DNA of 60,316 bases from Paludibacter sp. (lineage in GTDB: Bacteria; Bacteroidota; Bacteroidia; Bacteroidales; Paludibacteraceae). Position 1 is the first letter of the stretch; every line of letters starts with the position of its first letter. Positions 18,378 to 27,819 of the stretch are shown here, piece by piece. The stretch covers positions 1 through 60,316 of the forward strand of contig JAQVAV010000019.1 of assembly GCA_028690665.1 (NCBI GenBank). The letters are read 5' to 3'. The translations under genes and the position numbers were made by a program. The notes beneath the pieces were generated by a model. The model was not told the DNA's origin. It made no database searches and saw only the letters and a list, made by a program, of their open reading frames with translations.

Positions 18378-19613
18378 ATGACACAAATTATTTTTATTAC
18401 GATTATAGTCATACTCGTGGCCGATTTTGGCTTAGAGAGGTTCTTGTCCTACCTCAACATCAGATATTCAAGAATCAAACTACCTGATATACTTGCAGAT
18501 ATTTATGATGCCGAAAAATATGAAAAACAACAGCAGTATTTTCGCACGAATTCTATTTTCGGAATGTATAGTTCTGCATTCAGTTTTTTGCTCACATTAG
18601 GGATGTATCTTGGGGGCGGCTTTGGATGGCTTGACCGTTATTTGGCCGGATACAACCTGAATGGAACCTTGCAATCCTTATTGTTTTTTGCTGTGATTTT
18701 TTTGGCTAACGATATTCTGACAACTCCTTTTTCTATTTATGATACTTTTGTTATAGAACAACGTTTCGGATTCAATAAAATTACCCCAAAGCTATATATT
18801 CTGGATAAATTAAAAGGATATTTAATTACGGTAATTATCGGAGGCGGACTTTTGTGGGCGATTATCAGTATTTATAACTATACAGCAGAATATTTTTGGT
18901 TGTTGGCATGGTCGATAGTGACGATTTTTAGTTTGTTTATGAGTATGTTTTACTCCGAATTAATAGTTCCGTTATTCAATAAACAAACTCCGCTTGAGGC
19001 TGGAGAATTACGCGATGCCATTGAAAAATTTGCTGAATCCGTGGGATTTAAGCTTAAAAATATCTATGTTATCGACGGTTCTAAACGTTCAACAAAAGCC
19101 AATGCTTATTTTACCGGCCTTGGCCCTAAAAAACGTATAGTGTTATATGATACGTTGATGGACAAAATGACAACCGATGAGATTGTAGCCGTTTTAGCAC
19201 ATGAAATCGGACATTATAAACACAAGCATACTATTAAGAATATGCTTATTTCACTACCCTCAACCCTAATTCTGTTTTATCTGCTCGGTTTAATGCTTAA
19301 AAGTGACAGCTTGGCCCAGGCATTAGGCGGAACGCATGCTTCGTTTCAGCTCAATGTACTGGGATTTGGAATTATTTACTCTCCGGTTTCACTTATTCTT
19401 GATCTGATGACCAATCAGTTATCGAGAAAATATGAATATCAGGCTGATTCTTATGCTTCTGATCATGGCTTTGGCATACAACTGATTTCCGGACTCAAAA
19501 AGCTTTCTGAGACTTCGCTAAGCAATCTGACACCTCATCCTACTTACGTCTTTTTTCATTATTCACATCCGACATTATATCAACGTATAATAAATATTAC
19601 CGATACTAAATAA
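18378..19613 (+). CDS. M48 family metallopeptidase, Ste24/CAAX prenyl protease 1-like
   Basis: A 411-residue integral membrane zinc protease. The zinc site HEIGH is at H275-E276-H279, and the third ligand lies in the later KYEYQADSYA block. Six or seven hydrophobic segments and the N-terminal CAAX-protease-1 domain (about 25-200) fit Ste24 homologues, not the shorter HtpX (about 290 aa). Bacteria lack CAAX prenylation, so it probably degrades or matures membrane proteins. The start is ATG 18378; the TTG at 18288 lies upstream of the promoter box. mtnN follows 31 nt later. Confidence 0.9.
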   Translation: MTQIIFITIIVILVADFGLERFLSYLNIRYSRIKLPDILADIYDAEKYEKQQQYFRTNSIFGMYSSAFSFLLTLGMYLGGGFGWLDRYLAGYNLNGTLQSLLFFAVIFLANDILTTPFSIYDTFVIEQRFGFNKITPKLYILDKLKGYLITVIIGGGLLWAIISIYNYTAEYFWLLAWSIVTIFSLFMSMFYSELIVPLFNKQTPLEAGELRDAIEKFAESVGFKLKNIYVIDGSKRSTKANAYFTGLGPKKRIVLYDTLMDKMTTDEIVAVLAHEIGHYKHKHTIKNMLISLPSTLILFYLLGLMLKSDSLAQALGGTHASFQLNVLGFGIIYSPVSLILDLMTNQLSRKYEYQADSYASDHGFGIQLISGLKKLSETSLSNLTPHPTYVFFHYSHPTLYQRIINITDTK

Positions 19614-19644
19614 ATATACATGGTCAAATTTAAAATAAACTAAT

Positions 19645-20391
19645 ATGGTTTTAGGAATCATGGGAGCAATGCCCGAGGAAATGGATAAAATTATTGCTGC
19701 AATTACCGGAAAAGAGATTATTGAAAAAGGTAGCAGACTATACTATCGTGGTAATCTGTTCGGTCAGGAAGTTGTTGCTGTTTTTTCACGCTGGGGTAAA
19801 GTGGCAGCCGCAACTACGGCTACCAATATGATTCTTGATTTTAATGTTGATCGTATTGTATTTACAGGCGTTGCCGGTGCAGTAAATCCAGATCTGAAGG
19901 TTGGCGATATTGTTATAGCACAAAGGCTTTATCAGCATGACATGGATGCCCGCCCGTTGATGCGTCGTTTTGAAATTCCTCTTACGGGAAAAACTTCCTT
20001 TGAGATACCTCAGCAAAACGTGGAAACAATGTCGAAAGCAGTACATAATTTTTTGAAAAATAATAAAGAATTCCGTAAAATATTGGCAGAACAGGACATT
20101 GTTTATCCGAAATTTTTGGTTGGCGATATTGCCAGTGGTGATCTTTTTATCTCAAGTACGGAAATGAAAAATGCCTTAGTGCGGAATTTACCTTCTGTAC
20201 TCTGTGCCGAAATGGAAGGTGCTGCCGTAGCACAAGTTTGTGATGATTATAGCATTCCGTTGAGCGTAGTGAGGGTCATTTCCGATGCTGCGGACGAAGA
20301 AGCCCATGTATCGGCTATAGGATTTGTGAACCAGCATGCCGGCGATTATTCATTATCTATTTTAAAAGAATACATTCAATTATTAAATTAA
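19645..20391 (+). CDS. mtnN: 5'-methylthioadenosine/S-adenosylhomocysteine nucleosidase
   Basis: A 248-residue nucleosidase that cleaves adenine from methylthioadenosine and S-adenosylhomocysteine, relieving product inhibition of methyltransferases and feeding methionine salvage. Family blocks: MGAMPEEM with the catalytic Glu near residue 11, FTGVAGAVNPDLKVGDIVIA, AEMEGAAVAQVC and the catalytic Asp in RVISDAADEEA. It is slightly longer than E. coli MtnN (232 aa) because of an insert around RPLMRRFEIPLTGK. Probably co-transcribed with the protease gene. Confidence 0.93.
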   Translation: MVLGIMGAMPEEMDKIIAAITGKEIIEKGSRLYYRGNLFGQEVVAVFSRWGKVAAATTATNMILDFNVDRIVFTGVAGAVNPDLKVGDIVIAQRLYQHDMDARPLMRRFEIPLTGKTSFEIPQQNVETMSKAVHNFLKNNKEFRKILAEQDIVYPKFLVGDIASGDLFISSTEMKNALVRNLPSVLCAEMEGAAVAQVCDDYSIPLSVVRVISDAADEEAHVSAIGFVNQHAGDYSLSILKEYIQLLN

Positions 20392-20458
20392 AAGATTTTA
20401 CCAATCTATATGTTAGAACTAAATCATTATTAAACAATCAATCACAAATTAGTTTCTT

Positions 20459-22663
20459 ATGGAGAATAACATTTTCTTTCTGGTTCCGTTGGCGTCCATT
20501 GTCGCCCTGGGATTCGCGTTCTACTTCTTTAAGCAAATGATGAAGGAAAGCGAAGGAACAGATACAATGAAAAGGATTGCGTTGCATGTACGAAAAGGTG
20601 CCATGGCTTATCTGAAGCAACAGTACAAAATCGTATTGATCGTGTTTGTCGTGTTGGCACTTATCTTTTCCGTTATGGCTCATTTTGATCTCCAAAACGG
20701 ATGGGTACCTTTTGCATTCCTTACCGGTGGATTCTTTTCCGGTCTTGCAGGTTTCTTCGGAATGAAAACAGCCACTTACGCTTCAGCACGTACAGCCAAT
20801 GCAGCCAAAAATTCACTTAACAGCGGTTTAAAAGTTGCTTTTCGTTCCGGAGCAGTTATGGGGCTTACGGTTGTCGGGCTGGCTTTATTCGACATTTCGG
20901 CCTGGTACATAATTCTTGACAAGCTTGCTGATTTTGGTGATCACAACAAGCTGATTTACATTACGACTACCATGCTTACTTTCGGTATGGGTGCTTCTAC
21001 ACAGGCTTTGTTTGCCCGTGTCGGCGGGGGTATTTACACCAAAGCTGCCGATGTTGGCGCTGATCTTGTGGGTAAAGTAGAAGCCGGTATTCCGGAAGAT
21101 GATCCTCGTAACCCGGCAACTATTGCAGATAATGTGGGTGACAATGTAGGTGATGTAGCCGGTATGGGTGCCGACCTTTATGAATCGTATGCCGGTTCTA
21201 TTCTGGCAACTGCTGCTCTTGGAGCTTCTGCATTTGCATTAAATCCTGACATGCAGCTTAAAGCTGTTCTAGCTCCAATGATTATTGCTGCTGTAGGAGT
21301 TGTCCTTTCTATTATCGGTATTTTTTTAGTACGGACTAAGGAAGATGCCAAAATGAAACAATTGCTTTCGGCTCTTGGACGTGGTGTGAACGCTAGTTCT
21401 GTACTGATTGCCCTTTCTACTTTTGGTATTTTGTATGCATTGCATATCGAAAATTGGGTTGGAATTTCCTGCTCTGTTATTGTAGGTCTCATTGCTGGTA
21501 TTATTATCGGTCAGGCTACAGAATATTATACATCACAAAGTTATCGTCCTACTCAAAAAGTAGCCGAAAGTGCTCAAACCGGACCTGCTACAGTAATTAT
21601 TTCCGGTCTCGGACTTGGTATGATTTCTACCGCAATTCCTGTAATTACAATTGGTGCTGCTATTGTATTGGCATATCTCTGTGCTATTCAGTTTGATATT
21701 CATAACTTTTTGTCAACACAAAACATGAGTCTCGGATTGTACGGTATTGGTATTGCGGCAGTAGGAATGCTTTCTACACTTGGCATTACGCTTGCAACTG
21801 ATGCTTACGGACCTATAGCCGACAATGCCGGAGGAAATGCAGAAATGAGTGGTTTGGGTAAAGAAGTTCGTCAACGCACCGATGCTTTAGATGCTCTTGG
21901 AAATACAACAGCTGCTACCGGTAAAGGTTTTGCTATTGGTTCGGCTGCTTTGACAGCTCTTGCGCTTTTGGCTTCTTATGTTGAAGAAATCAAAATAGCT
22001 CTCGAAAGAGTAGGGCAGACCGTTCTTACTTTGGCAAATGGTGATACAATCGAAACAGCTAAAGCTTCTTTCTCTGACTTTATGAACTATTATAATGTAT
22101 CATTGATGAATCCTTTGGTTCTAGTTGGTATTTTTATCGGAGCCATGATGGCATTTCTGTTCTGCGGTTTAACAATGAATGCTGTAGGTCGTGCAGCTCA
22201 AAGTATGGTTGAAGAAGTTCGTCGTCAGTTCCGTGAAATTGCAGGTATTATGGAAAGCAAAGCAGAACCGGATTACGCACGTTGTGTTGAAATTTCAACC
22301 AAAGGCGCTCAACGTGAAATGTTGTTCCCATCATTACTCGCGATTATTGTTCCGATTGTTGTAGGTGTTATTTTTGGCGTAGCCGGAGTACTTGGTTTAT
22401 TAATTGGCGGATTAGGTGCAGGGTTTGTTCTTGCTGTATTTATGGCCAACTCAGGAGGTGCTTGGGACAATGCTAAAAAGTATATTGAAGAAGGAAACCT
22501 TGGCGGAAAAGGCTCTGATAACCATAAGGCCGCTATTGTGGGTGACACCGTAGGAGATCCGTTTAAAGATACTTCTGGGCCTTCTTTGAATATCTTGATT
22601 AAACTTATGAGCATGGTATCTATTGTAATGGCTGGTTTGACTGTTTCTCTGAGTATTTTCTAA
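20459..22663 (+). CDS. hppA: Membrane-bound pyrophosphatase, potassium-dependent sodium-pump type
   Basis: A 734-residue polytopic enzyme (about 16 membrane spans) that hydrolyses pyrophosphate and pumps cations outward. The catalytic block [13 protein letters not shown] to DNVGDNVGD spans 198-232. At 481-490 [10 protein letters not shown] has Ala485 where potassium-independent pumps have Lys, so potassium dependence is predicted. LYESYAGSI with Glu242 places the gate glutamate as in the Thermotoga sodium pump; sodium, or sodium plus proton, transport is therefore likely. The gene lies 67 nt after mtnN and ends at a strong bidirectional terminator. Confidence 0.93.
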   Translation: MENNIFFLVPLASIVALGFAFYFFKQMMKESEGTDTMKRIALHVRKGAMAYLKQQYKIVLIVFVVLALIFSVMAHFDLQNGWVPFAFLTGGFFSGLAGFFGMKTATYASARTANAAKNSLNSGLKVAFRSGAVMGLTVVGLALFDISAWYIILDKLADFGDHNKLIYITTTMLTFGMGASTQALFARVGGGIYTKAADVGADLVGKVEAGIPEDDPRNPATIADNVGDNVGDVAGMGADLYESYAGSILATAALGASAFALNPDMQLKAVLAPMIIAAVGVVLSIIGIFLVRTKEDAKMKQLLSALGRGVNASSVLIALSTFGILYALHIENWVGISCSVIVGLIAGIIIGQATEYYTSQSYRPTQKVAESAQTGPATVIISGLGLGMISTAIPVITIGAAIVLAYLCAIQFDIHNFLSTQNMSLGLYGIGIAAVGMLSTLGITLATDAYGPIADNAGGNAEMSGLGKEVRQRTDALDALGNTTAATGKGFAIGSAALTALALLASYVEEIKIALERVGQTVLTLANGDTIETAKASFSDFMNYYNVSLMNPLVLVGIFIGAMMAFLFCGLTMNAVGRAAQSMVEEVRRQFREIAGIMESKAEPDYARCVEISTKGAQREMLFPSLLAIIVPIVVGVIFGVAGVLGLLIGGLGAGFVLAVFMANSGGAWDNAKKYIEEGNLGGKGSDNHKAAIVGDTVGDPFKDTSGPSLNILIKLMSMVSIVMAGLTVSLSIF

Positions 22664-22705
22664 ATCACTACAGATAAAAAATACGGAAAATTTAAACCAT
22701 ATAAG

Positions 22706-22740
22706 AAAAAACGGACTGAAAAAATTTCAGTCCGTTTTTT
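22706..22740. terminator. Bidirectional terminator between hppA and the guanine deaminase gene
   Basis: A near-perfect 16-bp palindromic stem (AAAAAACGGACTGAAA against TTTCAGTCCGTTTTTT) with a 3-base loop. T runs on both strands serve the two convergent genes; it touches the deaminase stop codon. Confidence 0.88.
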
Positions 22741-23209
22741 AATATTCTATTTTATCTTCTTTGTTTGTCCATGCTTCAAAAGCTTTAATTGCTTCCTTGG
22801 GGAGTAACTGAATTGTTTTTACACTTCTTTGCATTGGGTCCAAGGCTATTTCATCGTAGATAAACGAATCATCGAAACCAATATCCTTCGCATCACTTTT
22901 ATTGTTTCCGTAGTACATTTTATCAAGACGGGCCCAATACACCGCACCGAGACACATAGGGCAGGGTTCACAAGAAGTATAAATTTCGCAACCACTCAGG
23001 TCATAAGTTCCTAATTTTTTCGCAGCCTTTCTGATAGCGCTAACTTCGGCATGTGCTGTCGGATCGTTATTAGCTGTGACTCTGTTAACACCTGTTGCAA
23101 CAATCTTTCCATCTTTTACAATGACTGCCCCGAATGGGCCTCCTCCGTTTTCAATATTTTTTATTGACAAGGCTATCGCCTTGCGCATAAATTTTTCATT
23201 TTTTGTCAT
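22739..23209 (-). CDS. guaD: Guanine deaminase (cytidine deaminase-like fold)
   Basis: A 156-residue deaminase converting guanine to xanthine. The zinc site is H53-A-E55 with C83 and C86 in EPCPMC. Compared with tRNA adenosine deaminase TadA, it has the C-terminal GFDDSFIYDEI and FEAWTNKEDKIEY blocks that are characteristic of Bacillus-type GuaD and complete its domain-swapped active site. NDPTAHAEV also matches GuaD. It is transcribed alone from the box at 23239-23246. A different nucleoside deaminase remains possible. Confidence 0.85.
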   Translation of the reverse strand: MTKNEKFMRKAIALSIKNIENGGGPFGAVIVKDGKIVATGVNRVTANNDPTAHAEVSAIRKAAKKLGTYDLSGCEIYTSCEPCPMCLGAVYWARLDKMYYGNNKSDAKDIGFDDSFIYDEIALDPMQRSVKTIQLLPKEAIKAFEAWTNKEDKIEY

Positions 23210-23238
23210 ATAAACTCATTTTTTGATATGATATTTAG

Positions 23239-23246
23239 CAAAGATA
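23239..23246 (-). promoter_or_regulatory. -7 element of the guanine deaminase gene
   Basis: Minus-strand TATCTTTG, fitting TAnnTTTG, 30 nt upstream of the start codon. Confidence 0.55.
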
Positions 23247-23457
23247 ATTTATTGTTTGAGATATTATAGAGTTTATTTTCTTACTTTAAATATTGGTTGT
23301 ATTTGAGATTTATATTTATTCTTTCTTTTTTTTTGATATTCGCACTATTTACATTAAATTGTATTCAATACAAATCAATTTATATAAATTTGATTATGAA
23401 ACAACTATTATCCGTAATAAATAGTTATCGAAAAATAATCTCTCTAAATTATTTATA

Positions 23458-23640
23458 GAATTCATCTTGACTTTTTGTTTTAATTAAAATTATAGAGGAA
23501 TTTAATATCAATAGATACAATTTGTTATATGACATTCGCCCCCTTTGGGGTCGTACGCCTGATTTTTGGAAATTATCTACACATATATGACTTCTCCGAG
23601 GTCAATAATTAAATATTTATTGAAAAGTCAAGATGACTTC
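23458..23640. repeat. Inverted 18-mer pair bounding a 183-bp non-coding block
   Basis: The left end GAATTCATCTTGACTTTT (23458-23475) and the complement of the right end (23623-23640) agree at 17 of 18 bases, with 14 consecutive matches. The arrangement resembles a small inverted-repeat element. No clear target-site duplication is seen. Confidence 0.5.
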
Positions 23641-23708
23641 ATATCTAATAATCCAATACTGTTTATAAATATTCATTTTTTTGAAATGTCCCCTATTTAA
23701 TTTTATTT

Positions 23709-23716
23709 TATATTTG
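23709..23716 (+). promoter_or_regulatory. -7 element of the TonB receptor operon
   Basis: TATATTTG, fitting TAnnTTTG, 40 nt before ATG 23757. A TTTG at 23680-23683 lies 25 bp upstream, slightly farther than usual for a -33 element. Confidence 0.55.
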
Positions 23717-23756
23717 CGTTTCAAAATTCAATTTTTTTAATCGATTATTAAAATTT

Positions 23757-26363
23757 ATGAACAAGATTTTCACTCTATTAATTGCGTGTTTGACTGTATT
23801 CTCAGTATTTTCACAAAAAACAGTAAAGGGGATCGTGGTTGATAAAAATACCCATGAATCCCTTGTTGGTGTTAGTGTATACAATCCGGAAACAAGTGCA
23901 GGTGTAAGTACTTCTTTGGATGGAACTTTTTCTTTTGATCTACCGGAAGGTATACAGAATCTTACAGTTTCTTATGTTGGTTACAAAACACAAATCATCG
24001 AGATTAATACAAAAAAATCAACCTCCCTTAAAGTTGAGTTAGAAAATGAAGCAATTGGGTTAAACGATTTAACAGTAACTTCGTCTGTTGCTGTTCAGCG
24101 TAAAACGCCCGTTGCTCTTTCTGTCGTCGAACCGGCTCAGATTGAACTGAAATTAGGAACTCAGGAGTTCCCCGAAATTTTAAAAACAACTCCGGGGGTT
24201 TATGCTACCAAGCAAGGTGGTGGTTATGGTGATTCTCGTATCAACTTGCGCGGTTTTGCATCTGAAAACATAGCAGTCATGGTCAACGGAGTTCCTATGA
24301 ATGATATGGAATGGGGAGGTATTTATTGGTCAAATTGGGCCGGATTAAGTGATGTAACGCGCTCTATGCAGGTTCAACGTGGATTAGGTGCTTCGAAAGT
24401 GGCTGCTCCATCTGTTGGAGGCTCTATCAATATTGTAACAAAGTCAACAGAAGCCAAAAAAGGAGGAACTGCATATTATGGTGTGGGTAGTGACGGTATG
24501 CAGAAAATGGCGTTTTCTGTTTCAACAGGTTTAGTTAATGGTTGGGCTATGACTTTAATGGGTGCAAAAACTTCGGGAGATGGTTATGTTATCGGAACTC
24601 AGTACGAAGGTTATTCTTACTTTTTGAATGTTTCAAAAGTTATTAATGATAATCAGCAAATATCTTTCACCGGATTTGGCGCTCCTCAATGGCATAATCA
24701 ACGAAAAGATCAGCTTTTAATTTCGGAATGGGCCAAATATGGAACAAGATATAATGCTGGTTTCGGTTATGATATTAATGGACAACAAAAAACATTTAAT
24801 TATAACTATTATCATAAGCCCCAATTGTCATTGAATCATTTTTGGACAATTAATGATAAATCAAGCCTTTCAACAGCATTATATATGTCAATTGGTATAG
24901 GAGGAGGTTACGGAGCTATAGGTTCCAATCGGGGAGACTATTATGGTTCAACTGGCGGAATAGTAAACGAATCATACCGAAAAATAGACGAAACTTTTGA
25001 TTTTGTGAAATTAGAGCAGGAAAATGCAGAAAGTGATACGGGATCCAAAATTGCGATCCAAAATTCTATCAATAATCATTTATGGTATGGACTATTATCG
25101 ACCTATAACACAACATTTATGGAGAAATTCCAGATTCAGGGAGGTATTGACCTTAGATATTACAAAGGAATACACCAAGCAAAAGTTGAAGATTTATTAG
25201 GAGGTGCTTTCGTAATAGATCCAGCCCGCGCAACCGGAAAGTTTTATGATAATGCCCAATGGAGGGATGAAAAACTTACTGTAGGAGATATTGTCTATCG
25301 TAATTACGATGGATATGTAACTCAGGACGGAGTTTTTGGACAGATTGAATACAATGAGGGAGCTTTAAGTTCTTTTGTGGCAGCATCTGCAAATACAAAT
25401 TCATACTGGAAAGTGGACCATTTTTATTACGATAATGAAAAATCAGATGTCGCAACAAAATTAGGTTTTAGTGTAAAAGGTGGTGCTAATTACAATATAG
25501 ATGAACATCAGAATGTATTTGGAAATATTGGATATTTTTCAAGAGCACCTTATTTTTCCGGTGGAATTTTTTTACAGGCTACAACAAGTAACCTGATGAA
25601 CACGGATGCACATAATGAAAAAGTGTTCTCAGCTGAAATAGGTTATGGATTCAGATCAAAATATCTGAAAGCGAATTTGAATCTTTATCATACCAATTGG
25701 TTAGATAAAACTATGATTCGTTCGCTTGATTCAACAGATCCGGAAAAAGGAACTTTAAACTTAACCGGGGTAGATTCAAGACACCGTGGTGTGGAAGTTG
25801 ATTTCACAAGTAATCCGGTGAAAAATTTAGAAGTAACAGGTATGTTATCGCTTGGAGACTGGGCTTGGAAAAATAACGCATCTGGCTACCTTTACAATCA
25901 ACTTGGTCAGCCAATTAATACTAAAGGAGATGTTGTTGATATGGAAAGCTCGGAGCATGCTTATGTAACTATTAATATAGATGGTATTAAGGTTGGAAAC
26001 TCAGCACAGACAACAGCCAATATCGGAGCAAATTATAAATTTCTAAAAGACTTTAAAGTAGGAGTTGATTATACCTATTATGCACGTAATTATGCTAATT
26101 ATAGTGTAATAATTAATAACTGGGGAGTAAACAATTTTCAGCAACCATGGGAAATTCCAGCCGTAGGTGTAATGGACTTATTTGCTAATTATCACTTTAA
26201 AATTGGAGAGTATAAAGCAACACTTATTGGTAATGTAAATAATTTGCTTGACCAGATTTACATTACAGATGCAGAAGATGGTGCTTTGCATGATTCGACT
26301 ACAGCACAGGTTTATTATGGCTTTGGTCGGACTTGGTCGATTAGTCTGAAACTGAACTTCTAA
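23757..26363 (+). CDS. TonB-dependent outer-membrane receptor with carboxypeptidase-like N-terminal domain
   Basis: An 868-residue exported receptor. The signal peptide ends near VFSQ. Residues about 20-95 are a carboxypeptidase-regulatory-like beta domain (VKGIVVDKNTHESLVGVSV). The plug lies at about 105-230, with LRGFASENIAVMVNGVPM and GGSINIVTKS. The 22-stranded barrel fills the rest and ends in an aromatic-rich strand (WSISLKLNF), typical of outer-membrane insertion. It is shorter than SusC proteins (about 1000 aa) and no SusD follows; the next gene, 18 nt on, encodes an unrelated lipoprotein. The ligand is unknown. Confidence 0.92.
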   Translation: MNKIFTLLIACLTVFSVFSQKTVKGIVVDKNTHESLVGVSVYNPETSAGVSTSLDGTFSFDLPEGIQNLTVSYVGYKTQIIEINTKKSTSLKVELENEAIGLNDLTVTSSVAVQRKTPVALSVVEPAQIELKLGTQEFPEILKTTPGVYATKQGGGYGDSRINLRGFASENIAVMVNGVPMNDMEWGGIYWSNWAGLSDVTRSMQVQRGLGASKVAAPSVGGSINIVTKSTEAKKGGTAYYGVGSDGMQKMAFSVSTGLVNGWAMTLMGAKTSGDGYVIGTQYEGYSYFLNVSKVINDNQQISFTGFGAPQWHNQRKDQLLISEWAKYGTRYNAGFGYDINGQQKTFNYNYYHKPQLSLNHFWTINDKSSLSTALYMSIGIGGGYGAIGSNRGDYYGSTGGIVNESYRKIDETFDFVKLEQENAESDTGSKIAIQNSINNHLWYGLLSTYNTTFMEKFQIQGGIDLRYYKGIHQAKVEDLLGGAFVIDPARATGKFYDNAQWRDEKLTVGDIVYRNYDGYVTQDGVFGQIEYNEGALSSFVAASANTNSYWKVDHFYYDNEKSDVATKLGFSVKGGANYNIDEHQNVFGNIGYFSRAPYFSGGIFLQATTSNLMNTDAHNEKVFSAEIGYGFRSKYLKANLNLYHTNWLDKTMIRSLDSTDPEKGTLNLTGVDSRHRGVEVDFTSNPVKNLEVTGMLSLGDWAWKNNASGYLYNQLGQPINTKGDVVDMESSEHAYVTINIDGIKVGNSAQTTANIGANYKFLKDFKVGVDYTYYARNYANYSVIINNWGVNNFQQPWEIPAVGVMDLFANYHFKIGEYKATLIGNVNNLLDQIYITDAEDGALHDSTTAQVYYGFGRTWSISLKLNF

Positions 26364-26381
26364 ATTTAAAAATTAATTACA

Positions 26382-27743
26382 ATGAAAAAGATTATATATT
26401 TTATATTCAGTATTATTGTTGTAGAAGCGTTTTTTGCTTGCGAAGATTACAACATTAAAAATTTTCCGGGCTACGAAGATATGGGGCGGCCAACCAATGT
26501 AGCTTCATATACAGATACTCTGACAGCTGCAGATTTTGTGACTATTGGAAATGCAGTAAAAAAGCCAATTGAAACTTTAATTTCAACAGAAGAGGCTAAA
26601 ATTACAGCTAAAGAAACTGAACTTAAAAATGCTACTAATGCAACTGACAGTGCGACTATTCAGGCAGAACTTGATGCATTGACAATTAAAGTAAACGAAA
26701 CCGTTGACAGTTTAAAAAATGATTCTGCATATATTGCTGGTACCTTTTTAGCTACAAACAAATATTTTACAGACCAGTATACCGCTTATGAATATGCACC
26801 TGTTTTACTTAATGAAAAATATTTGTATGCAGATGTAAATTCATCCGTTTTATTGACATACAAATATGTTAGCGCCGATGATACTGTAGATATTCCTGCT
26901 GAGGACAAATATACTCTGACTACGGAGGATTATGATATATTTGGCTCCGGAGATGATCAACCGGGGAAATACAATAATTTTTCGTCAAGTATTGATCAGG
27001 ATCTTTATATTCCTAAATTGTTGGCTGTAAAATATCCTTTGGTTTTATCAGGCACTGTAAAAATGATTCGTTATAAATATTATTCAGGATCCACAATTGA
27101 GCGCTATTCGTTATATATGTTCGATGGAATCGAATGGCAGCCGTACTCGAAAACAGAACAATTTGTTTTTTCGGAATCTTATGTATGGGTCTTTGATCCA
27201 ACAATAACTTTTACAGCGTCAAAAGACGATTATCTATTAGCTATGCAGTATTTATATAAACATGATGGTGAAACATACCCTTTGATGGAAGGTTACAATG
27301 ACTGGACAACTGATGATACTTTAAAATTCGTGTATAATCCTAAATACCCGCCTTCAAGCGATGAGTTGTCTAATGTCTACACAGAATATATGTTTGGATT
27401 ATCATGGAATTTTGGAAACATAGATACGCGAATCATTAGCAGAACATACAGTAAAGACACCGAGCTTCATGCATATTTTACTTCAGTAGATGCAGATGCT
27501 TCACTAGATGATGATGGCAAGAAAGATGCTAAAAATGCTTATATTGAAACACGGGTTAAACAAGGACTTGCCTTGTTGTTGTCGTTGAAATACCCGGATC
27601 TTGAACCCAAAGTAAGAGATGTTAATCAATATGTTAAGCTCAATGTTCAACTCTACGATGGTACAAGATGGTATTGGACATACAAATATCAATGTGTTGC
27701 TCCCGGTATCTATGAATATGTCGAAAGAACAACTTGGAAATAA
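26382..27743 (+). CDS. Lipoprotein of unknown function paired with the TonB receptor
   Basis: A 453-residue lipoprotein (lipobox FFAC, Cys20). Residues about 60-115 form a helical, coiled-coil-like segment rich in Thr, Glu and Ala (LISTEEAKITAKETELKNA). The remainder is rich in Tyr, Trp and Asp, with two similar blocks, YMFDGIEWQPY and LYDGTRWYWTY, that could be repeated beta units. It is not SusD-like (no TPR helices). Being 18 nt behind the receptor gene, it is likely the surface-exposed binding partner of that receptor. I know no named family for it. Confidence 0.78.
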   Translation: MKKIIYFIFSIIVVEAFFACEDYNIKNFPGYEDMGRPTNVASYTDTLTAADFVTIGNAVKKPIETLISTEEAKITAKETELKNATNATDSATIQAELDALTIKVNETVDSLKNDSAYIAGTFLATNKYFTDQYTAYEYAPVLLNEKYLYADVNSSVLLTYKYVSADDTVDIPAEDKYTLTTEDYDIFGSGDDQPGKYNNFSSSIDQDLYIPKLLAVKYPLVLSGTVKMIRYKYYSGSTIERYSLYMFDGIEWQPYSKTEQFVFSESYVWVFDPTITFTASKDDYLLAMQYLYKHDGETYPLMEGYNDWTTDDTLKFVYNPKYPPSSDELSNVYTEYMFGLSWNFGNIDTRIISRTYSKDTELHAYFTSVDADASLDDDGKKDAKNAYIETRVKQGLALLLSLKYPDLEPKVRDVNQYVKLNVQLYDGTRWYWTYKYQCVAPGIYEYVERTTWK

Positions 27744-27764
27744 ATTTTTAAAAATATCTTAGTT

Positions 27765-27819
27765 TTTGAAGCCACAAAATAGAGGAATTATTCCTTACTT
27801 TGTGGCTTCAAATTTTTTT
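27765..27819 (+). terminator. Strong terminator after the TonB receptor operon
   Basis: A perfect 14-bp stem (TTTGAAGCCACAAA, 27765-27778, against 27799-27812) and a seven-T run. The T run ends exactly at the ATG of the next gene (27820). Confidence 0.88.

Larger units (their letters stand above)
23210..23756. other. Gene-free interval with an inverted 18-mer pair and GC-rich island
   Basis: No ORF with coding character. It holds two promoter boxes (23239-23246 minus, 23709-23716 plus), the inverted motif pair at 23458-23475 and 23623-23640, and between them a locally GC-rich stretch with the small hairpin CCCC-TTT-GGGG (23540-23550) and TGACTTCTCCGAGGTCA (23588-23604). Confidence 0.6.
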
